Notes: generated by a model from the letters alone, not told the origin. A stretch of DNA of 64,000 nucleotides from Chlorocebus sabaeus (GCF_047675955.1 NC_132926.1:10120576-10184575), one strand, 5' to 3'. Counted from the first letter of the stretch, positions 31,918 to 42,076 are shown. Translations and numbers: made by a program.

Positions 31918-32278
31918 TGTTAAACTAAATTTGGCTTGAGAATGCCTCTGTACTTGAGTCCTTATGGAACAAATTGTAACCTTAGTACATAAACTAACTA
32001 CAAGCCTAACTCAGGAGTATACTTTTGTAACAGTAGTGATTCTCAGCCGGTCACACCAGCCAAGTGTCAGTCAATCACAATTGGGCAACTGATCAGACCA
32101 TATTCAAAAAAAGCAAATGCTGAGCTGTAATCACCTGAGGTGTTCATAAATGCTGCCCGCCCACGTTGCAGGCTACAAATATTTCAACCTGTTCTGGTTT
32201 TGAGGGTTGCCTGATTCATGAATCATTCTTTGCTTAAATAAATTCTGCTTTAATATAATTTGTCTAAAAATTTTAACA
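31918..32278 (+). repeat. ERV 3' LTR
   Basis: TGTTAAAC…TTTTAACA. It lacks the roughly 20-bp stretch near CTCTGTACCTCCATTTTCTG present in the 5' LTR and differs by many substitutions, so the insertion is old. Confidence 0.87.
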
Positions 32279-32400
32279 GGGCTATGAATTTTCTTTCGAT
32301 ATATGAGTTTTTCTTGGGATATGTGCTTTACATATATCCCATAGATTTGGATTTGTAACAATTCTTTAATTTCTGTAATTCCCTATATCCAAGAGTTGTG
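32279..32400 (-). repeat. L1 ORF2 relic resumed after ERV
   Basis: GCTATGAATTTTC and 'GATATGTGCTTTACATATAT' continue the antisense L1 of 23.03-23.36 kb ('AGCTATAAATTTCCCTCT' in younger L1s). Confidence 0.7.
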
Positions 32401-33197
32401 AAGCATAGGTTTTAAAGTTTTCAGGTAGAACATTATGCCAGTTATCAAACTGTTGAATTTCAGATGCAAACTCAATCTTCATTGCCTGCTCTGTGAAAAT
32501 GAATATGGGCCCTTTAAACATTGTTTCTTTGCCAGCTGGCACAATATTTAGCTTTGACAGTAGAGGGCACTGGAGAGACACTGCAGGAGGCTCACTCATT
32601 CAGTAGGTTTCCATGGCCTGGGTGGCTTCTCCAGTGCCAGGTTCCTGCGCTGTGTGCAGCCTTTCTAAGCGGCTAGCTTTTGCGGCACAAACAAGCTTCT
32701 CTAGCGTAGCTCCTTCACCATGTTGCTCCAGCACCAGGCTCCTGTGGTGGTGGGCAGCTTCTTCAAGGCCCAGATCCTGCAATATGCAGAAGCCTACACC
32801 ACCTAGCAACCGTCAGTTCCTCCAGGTACTTCATAGTACCCAGTAGTTTCACAGCAGAATGGCTCTAAGTGGGGTACCTCGTATAATAAACAGTCTTTCA
32901 GCATTACAGGGCATATCGCCAGCAGGTCCTAGAGAGGGGATTTCCAGCAACTTCCACTGGTGTGGTACAAGAGGAACTTCTCTGCCATTCACCAAACCAA
33001 GGCCATATCCCCTCCAGCAACGGGGCACTGGCTGTCAGCCCTAGAGGGGCCTCTTCCTTAAGTGCACTGTCTCAGCCCTAGGTTTGCTGCTGCTTCTTAT
33101 CTGCATTCCTCCGTTCTTTAGAATTCCTTTTACTCTTCCATAAAATCAAAATAATACCTGATACGAAAAGTGGACAAAGATCTTTAAAGAAAAAAAG
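32401..33197. other. Unassigned segment, GC-richer in the middle
   Basis: 32540-33080 has a different base composition from its flanks and internally reiterated phrases (for example CCAGTGCCAGGTTCCTG and CCAGCACCAGGCTCCTG). It looks like an unfamiliar MER/LTR-class repeat. Short ORFs run on both strands; none resembles a known protein. Confidence 0.45.
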
Positions 33198-33437
33198 AAC
33201 TGAGGCAGGAGAATTGCCTGAAACCGGGAGGCGGAGGTTGCAGTGAGCTGAGATCGTGCCACTGCATTCCAGCCTGGGCGACGCAGTGAGACTCTGTCTT
33301 ACCAAAAAAAAAAAAAAAAATTAGCCAGGCGTGGTGGCACATGCCTGTAATCCCAGCTACTTGGGAGGCTGAGACAGGAGAATCTGGGAGGTGGTTCAAG
33401 CAACAAGAGCGAAACTACGTCTAAAAGAAAAAAAAAA
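33198..33437 (+). repeat. Rearranged Alu: two right arms in tandem
   Basis: A right-arm 3' part (33198-33318) is followed by a second right arm beginning ATTAGCCAGGCGTGG (33319-33437), itself internally deleted. AAAAAGAACT flanks both sides. The left arm is missing. Confidence 0.85.
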
Positions 33438-33539
33438 AAGAACTATAGACAAATATTCATAAACAGAGATGCAATAATTTAGAACAAAATGTTATAAGGG
33501 CTAAATGGTAAGAACTTATGAACATAAAGAAGGAAACAG
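33438..33539 (+). repeat. L1 3' end, left piece
   Basis: AT-rich L1 tail sequence leading to the next Alu. Confidence 0.5.
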
Positions 33540-33824
33540 GCGAGGCGCGGTAGCTCAGCCTGTAATCCCAACACTTTGGGGGCCGAGGCGGGCGGATCAC
33601 CTGAGGTCAGGAGTTTGAGACCAGCCTGGCCAATATGTAGAAACTCCATCTCTACTAAAAATACAAAAATTAGCCGGGCATGATAGTGGGCACCTGTAAT
33701 CCCAACTACTTAGGAGGCTGAGGCAGGAGAATCACTTGCACTTGGAAGGTGGAGGGTGCAGTGAACTGAGACCATGCCACTGCACTCCAGGGGTGACAGA
33801 GCAAGACGCTGTCTCAAAAAAAGG
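33540..33824 (+). repeat. Alu, full length
   Basis: TSD GAAGGAAAC on both sides. Confidence 0.93.
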
Positions 33825-34020
33825 AAGGAAACAAAAGAAGGAAACAACAGACATGGGTCTACTGGAGAAGGGAGAGGAGCAGAAAAGATAACTAGTGAGC
33901 CCTAGGCTTAATACTTGGGTGATGTAATAATATGTACAACAAACCCCTATGACACGTTTGCCTGTGTAACAAACCTTCACATGTACCCCCAAACCTCAAA
34001 TAACAATTTTTGAAAATTGC
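33825..34020 (+). repeat. L1 3' end (L1P/L1MA type)
   Basis: 'CTTGGGTGATGTAATAATAT', 'CACGTTTGCCTGTGTAACAA' and 'CACATGTACCCCC' are the L1 3' terminus. Confidence 0.85.
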
Positions 34021-34304
34021 TAAATATGCTACAAAAATCGTTTTAATATAGAAATAAAAGAGCTGTTAATGACTCTGGAAAAAAAAGTTAGCAAATGGAA
34101 TCCAACAGTACATAAAGAGCACAATACAACCTTGAATTTCCAACTTCAAAACTTACTGTAAAACTACAGTAATTAAGACAGTGTAGTACTCGCATAATCA
34201 TGACATAAAAGATCGGTGAGATAAAACTGACAGAAATAAACACTAATGTTTATGGTCAATTGATTTTTGACAAGGGTAACAAGACAATTCAATGGGGAAA
34301 GAAT
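34021..34304 (+). repeat. L1 ORF2 C-terminal region
   Basis: 'GTAATTAAGACAGTGTAGTA' and 'TATGGTCAATTGATTTTTGA' are sense L1 ORF2; the reading frame is lost. Confidence 0.85.
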
Positions 34305-34611
34305 GGCCAGAGGCGGTGGCTCACGCCTGTAATCCCAGCACTTTGGGAGGCCAAGGCAGGCGGATGACCTGAGATCAGGAGTTCGAGACCAGCCTGGCCA
34401 ACATGGTGAAACCCTGTTGGGTTTCTCTACTAAAAATACAAAATTATCCGGGCATGGTGGCACATGCCTGTAATCCCAGCTACTTGGGAGGCTGAGGCAG
34501 GAGAATCACTCCAACCTGGGATGCGGAGGTTGCAGTGAGCCAAGACCGTGCCATGGCACTCCAGCCTGGGCAACAAGACTGAAACTCCATCTCAAAAAAA
34601 AAAAAAAAAAG
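34305..34611 (+). repeat. Alu, full length
   Basis: Contains about 9 extra bases (GGGTTTCTC) in the left arm at 34420; A tail of 18. Confidence 0.92.
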
Positions 34612-34731
34612 GTGGTGGGTGGGGGCGGATAGAATAATCTTTTCAACAAATGATGCTGGGACACTGGAAATCCACATGCAAAAGAATGACATTGGATCCC
34701 TACTTTACACCATTTATAAATATTAAGTCAG
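34612..34731 (+). repeat. L1 ORF2, continued
   Basis: 'CAACAAATGATGCTGGGACA' and 'CCACATGCAAAAGAATGA' continue the ORF2 of 34021-34304. Confidence 0.85.
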
Positions 34732-34875
34732 GCTAGGTGCAGTAGCTCACACCTGTAATCCCAGAACTTTGGGAGGCCAAGGTGGGAGGATTGCTTGAGG
34801 CCAGAAGACCAGCTTAAGCAACATAGCAAAACCCCATCTTTGTTTCAAATAAATTTATAAAAAATAAAAATAAGT
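34732..34875 (+). repeat. Alu left-monomer fragment (FLAM-like)
   Basis: 'AGGCTAGGTGCAGTAGCTCA' to a TAAAAA-rich tail; one arm only. Confidence 0.85.
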
Positions 34876-35006
34876 TATTTCATGTTATATGTATTTTACC
34901 ACAATAAAAAATATTAATTCAAAATGAATCAAAAACCTAAATGTAAGTGCTAAAAGTATAAAACTCTTAGAGTGTAAATCTCCATGGCCTTAGACAATGG
35001 TTTCTT
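34876..35006 (+). repeat. L1 ORF2, continued
   Basis: 'CCTAAATGTAAGTGCTAAAA' and 'TATAAAACTCTTAGAG'. Confidence 0.85.
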
Positions 35007-35314
35007 TTTGTTTGTTTGTTTTTTCTTTTTCTTTTTTGGACATGGTATATTGCTTTGGCACCCAGGTTGGAGTGCAATGGCATGATCATGGCTCTCACTG
35101 AAGCTTCGACCTTCCATTCTCAAGTGATCCTCCCATCTCAGTCTCCCAAGTAGCTGGGACAACAGGCACACAGCACCATGCCTAGCTAATTCTTTAAATT
35201 TTTTGTAGAGACGGGATCTCATTATGTTGTCCAGGCTGGTCTTGAACTCTGGGATTCAAGTCGTTTTGCCTCCCAAAGTGCTGGGATTACAGGCACGGGC
35301 CACTGCACCCAGCC
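35007..35314 (-). repeat. Alu, full length
   Basis: TSD ACAATGGTTTCTTT within L1 ORF2. Confidence 0.93.
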
Positions 35315-35392
35315 AACAATGGTTTCTTTGATATGAGCCCCAAAGCATAAGCAACCAAAGACAAAAATAGGTTAAATGGACTTCATTAAAAT
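35315..35392 (+). repeat. L1 ORF2, continued
   Basis: 'CATAAGCAACCAAAGACAAA' and 'TAAATGGACTTCATTAAAAT'. Confidence 0.85.
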
Positions 35393-35529
35393 CAGCTGGT
35401 GCAGTGCTGCATGCCTATGGTCCCAGTTCCTCAGGAGGCTGAGGTGGAAGTATGGCTTGGGTCCAGGAGTCAGAGTCTAGTCTGGGTAACATAGTGAGAC
35501 CTCCATCTCTAAAAGAAAAAAAAAAAAGG
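35393..35529 (+). repeat. Alu left-monomer fragment (FLAM-like)
   Basis: One arm with A tail. Confidence 0.83.
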
Positions 35530-35569
35530 AAACTACCTTTTGTGCTTCAAAAGACACTATCAAGAGGTT
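35530..35569 (+). repeat. L1 ORF2, continued
   Basis: 'TTTTGTGCTTCAAAAGACAC' then ATCAAGAG. Confidence 0.8.
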
Positions 35570-35854
35570 TAAGCAAGGAGCATTGGTTCATGCTTGTAAT
35601 CCCAACATTTTGGGAGGCTGAGGCAGGAGGATCACTTGAGGCCAGAGTTTAAGACCAGCCTGGGTAACATAGTGAGACCTTGTCTCTACAAAAAATAAAC
35701 AAAATTAGCCAGGCATGGTGCCATGCAGCTGTAGTCTCAGCTACTAGAAAGTCTGAGGTGAGAAGATCACTTGAGCCTGGAAAGTCAAGGCTGCAGTGAG
35801 CTGACATCATGACACTGCACTCCAGCCTGGGCAACAGAGCAAGATCCTGTCTCC

Positions 35855-35860
<6 letters not shown>
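35570..35860 (+). repeat. Alu J-like host element
   Basis: Old copy whose 3' end is split by the younger AluY at 35861; its remaining tail is at 36201. Confidence 0.9.
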
Positions 35861-35900
<40 letters not shown>

Positions 35901-36186
35901 AGACGGAGTCTTGCTCTGTAGCCTGGGCTGGACTGCAGTGGCCGGATCTCAGCTCACTGCAAGCTCCGCCTCCCGGGTTTATGCCATTCTCCTGCCTCAG
36001 CCTCCGGAGTAGCTGGGACTACAGGCGCCCGCCACCTCGCCCGGCTAGTTTTTTTTTTTTTTGTATTTTTAGTAGAGACGGGGTTTCACCGTGTTAGCCA
36101 GGATGGTCTCGATCTCCTGACCTCGTGATCCGCCCGTCTCGGCCTCCCAAAGTGCTGGGATTACAGGCTTGAGCCACTGCGCCCGG
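35861..36186 (-). repeat. AluY, cercopithecoid-type, young
   Basis: Antisense GTGGCCGGATCTCAGCTC, CACCTCGCCCGGCTAG and CAGGCTTGAGCCAC are Old World monkey AluY marks. Unbroken 41-base T tract; 14-bp exact TSD CTGTCTCCAAAATT (35847-35860, 36187-36200). Confidence 0.94.
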
Positions 36187-36227
36187 CTGTCTCCAAAATT
36201 AAAACAAAAAAAAAGAAAAAGAAAAAG

Positions 36228-36351
36228 TTAAGCCGGGTGTGGTGGCTCACACCTGTAACCCCAGCACTTTGGGAGGCTGAGGCAGGAGGATCACTTGATC
36301 TCAGGAGTTCAAGATGGGCAACATAACAACACCCTATCTCTACAAAAATAA
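36228..36351 (+). repeat. Alu J-like, left arm
   Basis: Left arm of an Alu whose right arm resumes at 36660 after another Alu insertion. Confidence 0.87.
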
Positions 36352-36646
36352 TTTTTTGTTTTTTGAAATGGAGTTTCGTTCTTGTTGCCCAGGCTGGAGT
36401 GCAATGGCGAGATCTTGGCTCACTGCAACCTCTGTCTTCCAAGTTCAAGCAATTCTCCTGCCTCAGTCTCCCAAGTAGCTGGGATTATAGGCATGCGCTA
36501 CCACACCCAGCTAATTTTGGATTTTTAGTAGAGATGGGGTTTCTTCATGTTGGTCAGGCTGGTCTCAAACTCCTGACCTCAGGCAATCCGCCCACGTCGG
36601 CCTCCCAAAGTGCTGGGATTACAGGTGTGAGCCACCGCGCCTGGCC
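36352..36646 (-). repeat. Alu, full length, nested
   Basis: Inserted between the two arms of an AluJ; ATTTTTT-type duplications on both sides. Confidence 0.92.
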
Positions 36647-36654
36647 CAAAAAGA

Positions 36655-36828
36655 AATTTTTTAAGTTAGCTGGGCATGGTGGTGTGTACCTGTAGACCCA
36701 GGTACTCGGCAGGCTGAAGTTGGAGGATTGCTTGAGCCAGGAGTTCAAGGCTGCAGTGAGCTATGATTGCATGACTGCACTCTAGCTTGGGCAACAGAGT
36801 GAGACTTTGTCTTAAAAAAAAAAAAAAA
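36655..36828 (+). repeat. Alu J-like, right arm
   Basis: Completes the element begun at 36228. Confidence 0.87.
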
Positions 36829-36977
36829 ATTAGCAGGGCGTGGTGGCGAGTGCCTGGAGTCCCAGCTACTCGGGAGGCTGAGGTAGGAGAATCACTTGAA
36901 CTCAGGAGACAGAGGTTGCAGTCTGCCAAAATCAAGTCACTGCACTCCACCCTGGGTGACAGAGCAAGACTCCATCA
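36829..36977 (+). repeat. Alu right-arm fragment
   Basis: Begins AAAATTAGCAGGGCGTGG in the tail of the preceding Alu; no left arm. Confidence 0.87.
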
Positions 36978-36985
36978 CACACACA

Positions 36986-37021
<36 letters not shown>
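36976..37021. repeat. (CA)n microsatellite
   Basis: About 22 CA units with one GA, grown from the Alu tail. Confidence 0.95.
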
Positions 37022-37023
<2 letters not shown>

Positions 37024-37040
37024 GTAAAAAACCTACAATA

Positions 37041-37340
37041 GGCTGGGCGTGGTGGTTCACACCTGTAATCCCAGCACTTTGGGAGGCTGAGGCAGCCAGA
37101 TCACTTGAGGTCAGGAGTTCGAGACCAGCCTGGCCAACATGGCAAAACCCCATGTCTACTAAAAATACAAAAATTAGCCAGTCGTGGTGGTGGGCATCTG
37201 CAATCCCAACTACTCAGGAGGCTGAAGCGGGAGGATCACTTGAACCTGGGAGGCAGAGGTTGCCGTGAGCCAAGATCACGCCACTACACTCCAGCCCGGC
37301 CTACAGAGCGAGACTTCATCTCAAAAAAAAAAAAAAAAAA
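37041..37340 (+). repeat. Alu, full length
   Basis: A tail of 18. Confidence 0.92.
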
Positions 37341-37744
37341 GCAAGTATCTTGAGTAGACATTTTTCCAAAATAGATATACAAGTGGCCTATAAGTACATA
37401 AAAAGATGCTCAACATTATTAGCCATTAGGAAAATCAAGTCAAAACCACTTTGGAAATAATTTGCCAATTCTTCAGAAAATTAAACAAGGTTACCATATG
37501 ACCAAGCAATTCCATTCCTAGGTATAAATCCAAGACAATTAAAAACATATGGCTACACAAAAGCTTGTACAGGAACGTTCATAGCAGCTTTATTCCAATA
37601 CCCAAAAAGTAGAAACAACCCAAACCACCACCAGCTGCTGAAAGGATAAACAAAATGTGGTACATCCACACAACGGAACATTGTCCATGGCGAGGAATGA
37701 AGTTACTCTCAGCTACTGGGTGTTGTGTGTATGTGGCGGGGAGG
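37341..37744 (+). repeat. L1 ORF2 end / 3'UTR
   Basis: 'CATAAAAAGATGCTCAACAT', 'AAGCAATTCCATTCCTAGG' and 'GCAGCTTTATTCCAATA' are sense L1. Several hundred bp of ORF2 expected after 35569 are missing. Confidence 0.88.
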
Positions 37745-37980
37745 GAGGGGGTGGAGGTGGGAGGATTGCTTGAGCCTGGAAGGTTGAGTAACATGGGGAA
37801 ACCCCGTCTCTACCAAAAATACAAAAAATTAGCTGGGCATGGGGGCGCACACCTGTAGTCCCAGCTACTCGGGACGCTGAGGTAAGAGAATCACTTGAAC
37901 CTCGAGGTTGCAGTGAACTGAGATTGCGCCACTGCACTCTAGCCTGGGTGACAGAGGGAGACTCCGTCTCAAAAAACAAG
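37745..37980 (+). repeat. Alu, 5'-truncated
   Basis: Starts within the left arm and lacks about 10 bp near 37903. Confidence 0.88.
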
Positions 37981-38008
37981 AAAAAAAGAAAAAAAAGAGA
38001 AAGGTTTA

Positions 38009-38288
38009 GGCCGGGCGCGGTGGCTCAAGCCTGTAATCCCAGCACTTTGGGAGGCCGAGACGGGCGGATCACGAGGTCAGGAGATCGAGACCATCCTGGC
38101 TAACATGGTGAAACCCCGTCTCTACTAAAAATACAAAAAACTAGCCGGGCGAGGTGGCAGGCGCCTGTGGTCCCAGCTACTCGGGAGGCTGAGGCAGGAG
38201 AATGGCGTGAACCTGGGAGGCGGAGCTTGCAGTGAGCTGAGATCCGGCCACTGCACTCCAGTCTGGGCGACAGAGCGAGACTCCGTCT

Positions 38289-38330
<42 letters not shown>
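38009..38330 (+). repeat. AluY, cercopithecoid-type, young
   Basis: GGCTCAAGCC, CTAGCCGGGCGAGGTGG and GAGATCCGGCCACTG. Pure 41-base A tail and exact TSD AGAGAAAGGTTT (37996-38007, 38330-38341). Confidence 0.95.
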
Positions 38331-38336
<6 letters not shown>

Positions 38337-38341
38337 GGTTT

Positions 38342-38658
38342 GTGGTCGCCTAGGGCTGGGGTGAGACAGGGGATGGAATGAAATGGGGAGTGACTGCTAA
38401 TGGATACAGGGTTTCTTTTTAGGATGACAAAAATGTTTTAAAATTCATTGACTATTGATATTTAGTAAATATACTAAAAACTATTGACTTGTACAATGTA
38501 AATTGGTGAAGGGGTGGGGGTGGATGGGGAAAAGGGAGATGTTGAATAGGCATTAGTGACCTACTGCACAGAATGGTGACTGTAATAATGCACTGTACTT
38601 CCGAATTGTTAACAGAGTAGATCTTAAATGTTTTCACCACAAAAAAGATAAGCATGTG
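38342..38658 (+). repeat. L1M 3'UTR
   Basis: 'AATGGATACAGGGTTTCTTT' and 'GGATGACAAAAATGTTTTAA' are the L1M 3'UTR. Confidence 0.8.
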
Positions 38659-38956
38659 GGCCAGGCATGGTGGCTCACGCCTGTAATCCCAGCACTTTGG
38701 GAGACCAAGGCGGGTGGATCATGAGGTCAGGAATTTGAGACTAACCTGGCCAACATGGCGAAACCCCATCTCTACTAAAAATACAAAAATTAGCTGGGCA
38801 TGGTGGCAAGCGCCTGTAATCACAGTTACTTGGGAGGCTGAGGCAGGAGAATCGCTTGAACCTGGGAGGCGGAGGTTGCAGTGAGCTGAGATCGTGCCAC
38901 TGCACTCCAGCCTGGGCGACAAGAACAAGACTATATCTCAAAAAGAAAAAAAAAAA
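38659..38956 (+). repeat. Alu, full length
   Basis: S-like copy, A tail broken by one G. Confidence 0.92.
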
Positions 38957-39085
38957 GACAAATACGTGAGGTGATGGATTTGTTAATTAGCCTAATTTAG
39001 TCATTCCACATTGTAAACATGTATCTAAACATAATACTGTACCTCATAATACAGTTGTCAATTAAAAATAAATTGGTGAACTACA
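38957..39085 (+). repeat. L1M 3' terminus
   Basis: 'GTTAATTAGCCTAATTTAGT' and 'ACATGTATCTAAACATAAT' follow the L1M 3' end. Confidence 0.7.
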
Positions 39086-39190
39086 TGGCATAGAAATATC
39101 TTAATAAAGGTATTATAAAACAGTAGAAAAGCACATGCGCGCGCACACACAAAGAAGGAATTGTTTTGATAGAAGGTGCTATGCAGTAAA

Positions 39191-39508
39191 TTTTTCTTTT
39201 TGTTTGTTTGTTTGTTTTGTTTTGTTTTGAGACAGTCTTGCTTTATGGCCCAGGCTAGAGTGCAGTGGTGCTATCTCGGCTCACTGCAACCTCTGCCTCC
39301 CAGGTTCAAGTGATTCTCCTGCCTCGGCCTCCCGATTAGCTGGGACTACAGGCACCTGCCACCACGCCCAGCTAATTTTTGAATTTTTAGTAGAGACAGG
39401 GTTTCACCATATTGGTCAACCTGGTCTCGAACTCCTGACCACAAGTGGTCTGTCCGCCTCAGCCTCCCAAAGTGTTGGGATTACAGGCCTAAGCCACCAT
39501 GCCCGCCT
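39191..39508 (-). repeat. Alu, full length
   Basis: (TTTG)n/(TTTTG)n head; TSD GCAGTAARTTT. Confidence 0.92.
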
Positions 39509-39559
39509 GCAGTAAGTTTAGACAGATGATGCTAGGCATGAAATAAAAGAGTTGATGAA

Positions 39560-39630
39560 GAGCCCCACAGAGTTTGGAGCATTATTTTTGGCCCAATTTT
39601 ACAGGTGAGGAAACTGAACTCCACATAAAC
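39560..39630 (+). repeat. MIR, left piece
   Basis: 'TTTTACAGGTGAGGAAACTG' is the MIR core; continues after two Alus at 40265. Confidence 0.75.
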
Positions 39631-39932
39631 TTTTTTTTTTTTTTTTTTTTTTTGAGATGGAGTCTCACTCTATCGCCCAGGCTGGAGTGCAGTGGCAAGA
39701 TCTTGGCTCACTGCAACTTCCGCCCTCCGGGTTCAAGTGATTCTTCTGCCTCAAACTCTTGAGTAGCTGGGACTACATGTGTGAGCCACCACACCTGGCT
39801 AATTTTTGTATTTTTAATACAGACGGGATTTCACCATATTGGCCAGGCTGGTCTCCAACTCCTGACCTCTTGATCCACCCACCTCAGCCTCCCAAAGTGC
39901 TGGGATTACAGGCGTGAGCCACTATGCCTGGC
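39631..39932 (-). repeat. Alu, full length
   Basis: T head of 23; AAACTTT duplicated on both sides. Confidence 0.92.
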
Positions 39933-39944
39933 CAAACTTTCTTT

Positions 39945-40264
39945 TTTCTTTTTTTGAGACAGGGTCTTGCTCTGTTTGCCCACACTGGAGTGCAGTGGCG
40001 CGATCATAGCTCACTGCAGCCTCCACCTCTCTGGGTTCAGGTGATCTTCCCACCTCAGCCCCCTGAGTAGCTGGGACTACAGGCGCTCACCACCACGCCC
40101 CGCTAATTTTTTTGTAGAGACAGGGTCTCCCTGTGTTAAATTTTTTGTAGAGACAGGGTCTCCCTGTGTTGCTCAGGCTGGTCTGAAACTGCTGGGCTCA
40201 GGTGAGCTTCCCACCTCAGCCTCCCAAGATGCTGGGATCACAGGCGTGAGCCACCATGCCTGCC
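39945..40264 (-). repeat. Alu with 33-bp internal tandem duplication
   Basis: TTGTAGAGACAGGGTCTCCC and the following CTGTGTT occur twice (from 40112 and 40145). Confidence 0.92.
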
Positions 40265-40345
40265 AGAAACTTCAGACCATATAGCTAGCACACGATGGAA
40301 GCCCAGATTCCAGTCCAGGAAGTTAATAGCCAAGCTGGGGCCCTG
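40265..40345 (+). repeat. MIR, right piece
   Basis: 'CATATAGCTAGCACACGATG' and 'AAGCCCAGATTCCAGTCC' complete the MIR of 39560. Confidence 0.7.
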
Positions 40346-40860
40346 ACTGCTACACTACACTGCCCCCTGGGAACATGTGTCTCTAAGATAAAGGCAGGGT
40401 GGAGAACATCTATTGCTGAGAATCTCTCCCCGAGATTGCTGTCTCTTCCTAGTGCCAACTCCTCAGTGCTCATCGGAGAGTCCTCATCATTTGGGTGCCT
40501 ACCATCTGTTTAATAGACATCGTGGAAGTCTTGGTTTCTGCAATTTCTAGAGTGAAATTCAGGACAAAGCAATCTCCTTGCAAATATTCAGCATGCAGCT
40601 TCTCTTCAGGGAAGTGATGAAGTGATGCGTCTGCCAACGTGTATACTCAGTTGAAAATGATCAGATAGAAGGCTTTGTGACACAGCCCCTGATGTCAGAG
40701 CAACCTCTGAAAACTCATAAAAACATCGGTTGCATAAGCTCTTTTTGGAATGTTCAGGACCACAACTGAGGACAATACTAATTCTTCAGGATGAGTTTAA
40801 TGTAGCAGATTTCTACATCTCACAAGATTTCTGTGTTTTAACCTAAGTGTAGGTTTTGTT
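40346..40860. other. Non-repetitive DNA upstream of the promoter
   Basis: No gene or repeat recognised; about 1.2-1.7 kb before the CpG island. May hold regulatory sequence. Confidence 0.45.
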
Positions 40861-41075
40861 TGTTTGTCTAATGTCTGATTATCAAATGAATATGGAGATC
40901 TAAATCTTTGTATAATATCTTGGTCTATTTCTGTGAGCTAGATTCCCAGATGTGGAATAATCCCGAGTCAAAGGATATGAACATTTTTAAGGCTCTTGAT
41001 CTGCATTGCCAAATTGCTTTGCAAAAAAGATTGAACCAATTTACACTCCCACCAGCAGTGTATGAGAATATATTT
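40861..41075 (-). repeat. L1M 3'UTR relic
   Basis: 'CATTGCCAAATTGCTTTGC' and 'TTTACACTCCCACCAGCAG' are antisense L1M. Confidence 0.82.
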
Positions 41076-41589
41076 AAATGCAAATCCCAAGCTGCAGAAC
41101 ATCTCTTTCTTAGGTATTTCAACTTAAAAAAATTTTTTTTCGTGCTAAGCAAAAGCTGACCCAGGATGTTAAAAAAAGAAAGTCTGACATAAAAATGGAG
41201 CAGATAGTTAAAACAGCTTCTTAGGCAGAAATAAGCTTTCGAAAGGCCCAAGCAGGATGATAAAAATTTTAAGGCATCATAGCACGAAGCACAATTCTAA
41301 AGGGACCATTAACAGTTTGGCTGAGATTGGAAAAGTAACCGCCAAGAATGCTGGGCGTGGTCAATGTCCCAAATTCTAGATTAGAAAAAGCAGGGTGTTT
41401 CACTCATTTACACTTCACTTTCGCCTAAGGACGATTTAAGATACCCAAAGGCAGGATCTTGATAAGTAGTATTGTTTGAGTCAGTAATCCCGTGAAAATG
41501 AAAGAAATCCACGCCCCCTGAACTAAAGTCAGCGTTTATCTCTTCTTTCCAGGCGTTCCATTAAGACCCCTCGCCTCTAATCTCAGTTG
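41076..41589. other. Unique sequence just upstream of the CpG island
   Basis: No repeat or coding signal. Transition zone into the promoter. Confidence 0.5.
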
Positions 41590-42064
41590 GGTTTACCACA
41601 ACTACCGCCTCCACCCCTAATAATGGGGTCCCATGATTTTAGGGAAGACACGGGTGGGCAGGCAAGAGGAAGCCGAGATTCGGGGTACCAACCCACAGAG
41701 CGCCATACAAATTCAAAAGGTGCTGGGACCTCAACGTTCGGCCAGGACACCCTTCCCCGAGCCCCCGTTATTTGGGAAACCGCCCCGTCCCCGCCTGCGA
41801 GTCTTCCACGACTACTTCTCGGTTCCCCCGAGCTACCCGCTTCCACCGGCAAGAAGAAACCGACGGCCGAGGAGCCAGGAACTCGATTTCGCCCCTTCCC
41901 ACTCCTCTTTTCTCACTTTTGTTCGGCTTTTCCTGCTTTCCCTCCCTTCTCTCCTTTCTTCTTCCCGTCCTCCCTCTCTCCTCCTCCCCTCGCCTCCAGT
42001 CCTCCCCCGACCGAGCCCCCTGCGTCCCCTCCCCCGCCTCACCCTCGCCCCGCTCCGCTCGCAG

Positions 42065-42072
42065 CCCCGCCC
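42065..42072 (-). promoter_or_regulatory. GC box (Sp/KLF type)
   Basis: CCCCGCCC lies just upstream of the CCAAT box. Confidence 0.65.
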
Positions 42073-42076
42073 TCAG

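Larger units (their letters stand above)
23359..32278 (+). mobile_element. Degenerate class I (gammaretrovirus-like) endogenous retrovirus
   Basis: Two diverged LTRs (23359-23721 and 31918-32278) flank about 8.2 kb, a good part of which is later Alu insertions. A primer-binding-site candidate follows the 5' LTR, and a purine stretch (AAAATGGAGGAAC) precedes the 3' LTR. Remnants of pol (RNase H end, integrase) and env can be read in several frames, with stops and frameshifts. Little gag and no clear reverse transcriptase are seen; 25.5-27.1 kb looks non-coding. The LTRs suggest an LTR8/HUERS-P-like family (tentative). It is not capable of coding an intact protein. It sits in the same orientation as UBTD2 and about 10 kb upstream of the promoter. 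Confidence 0.85.

Noticed and set aside
32613..32846. 77-codon Ser/Cys-rich frame
   Set aside because: Lies in the unassigned repeat-like segment; no start context, signal or homology seen.
35861..36186. Idea that the window is human
   Set aside because: The CCGGCC right-arm change and CTCAAGCC 5' change in several young Alus are not human AluY features.
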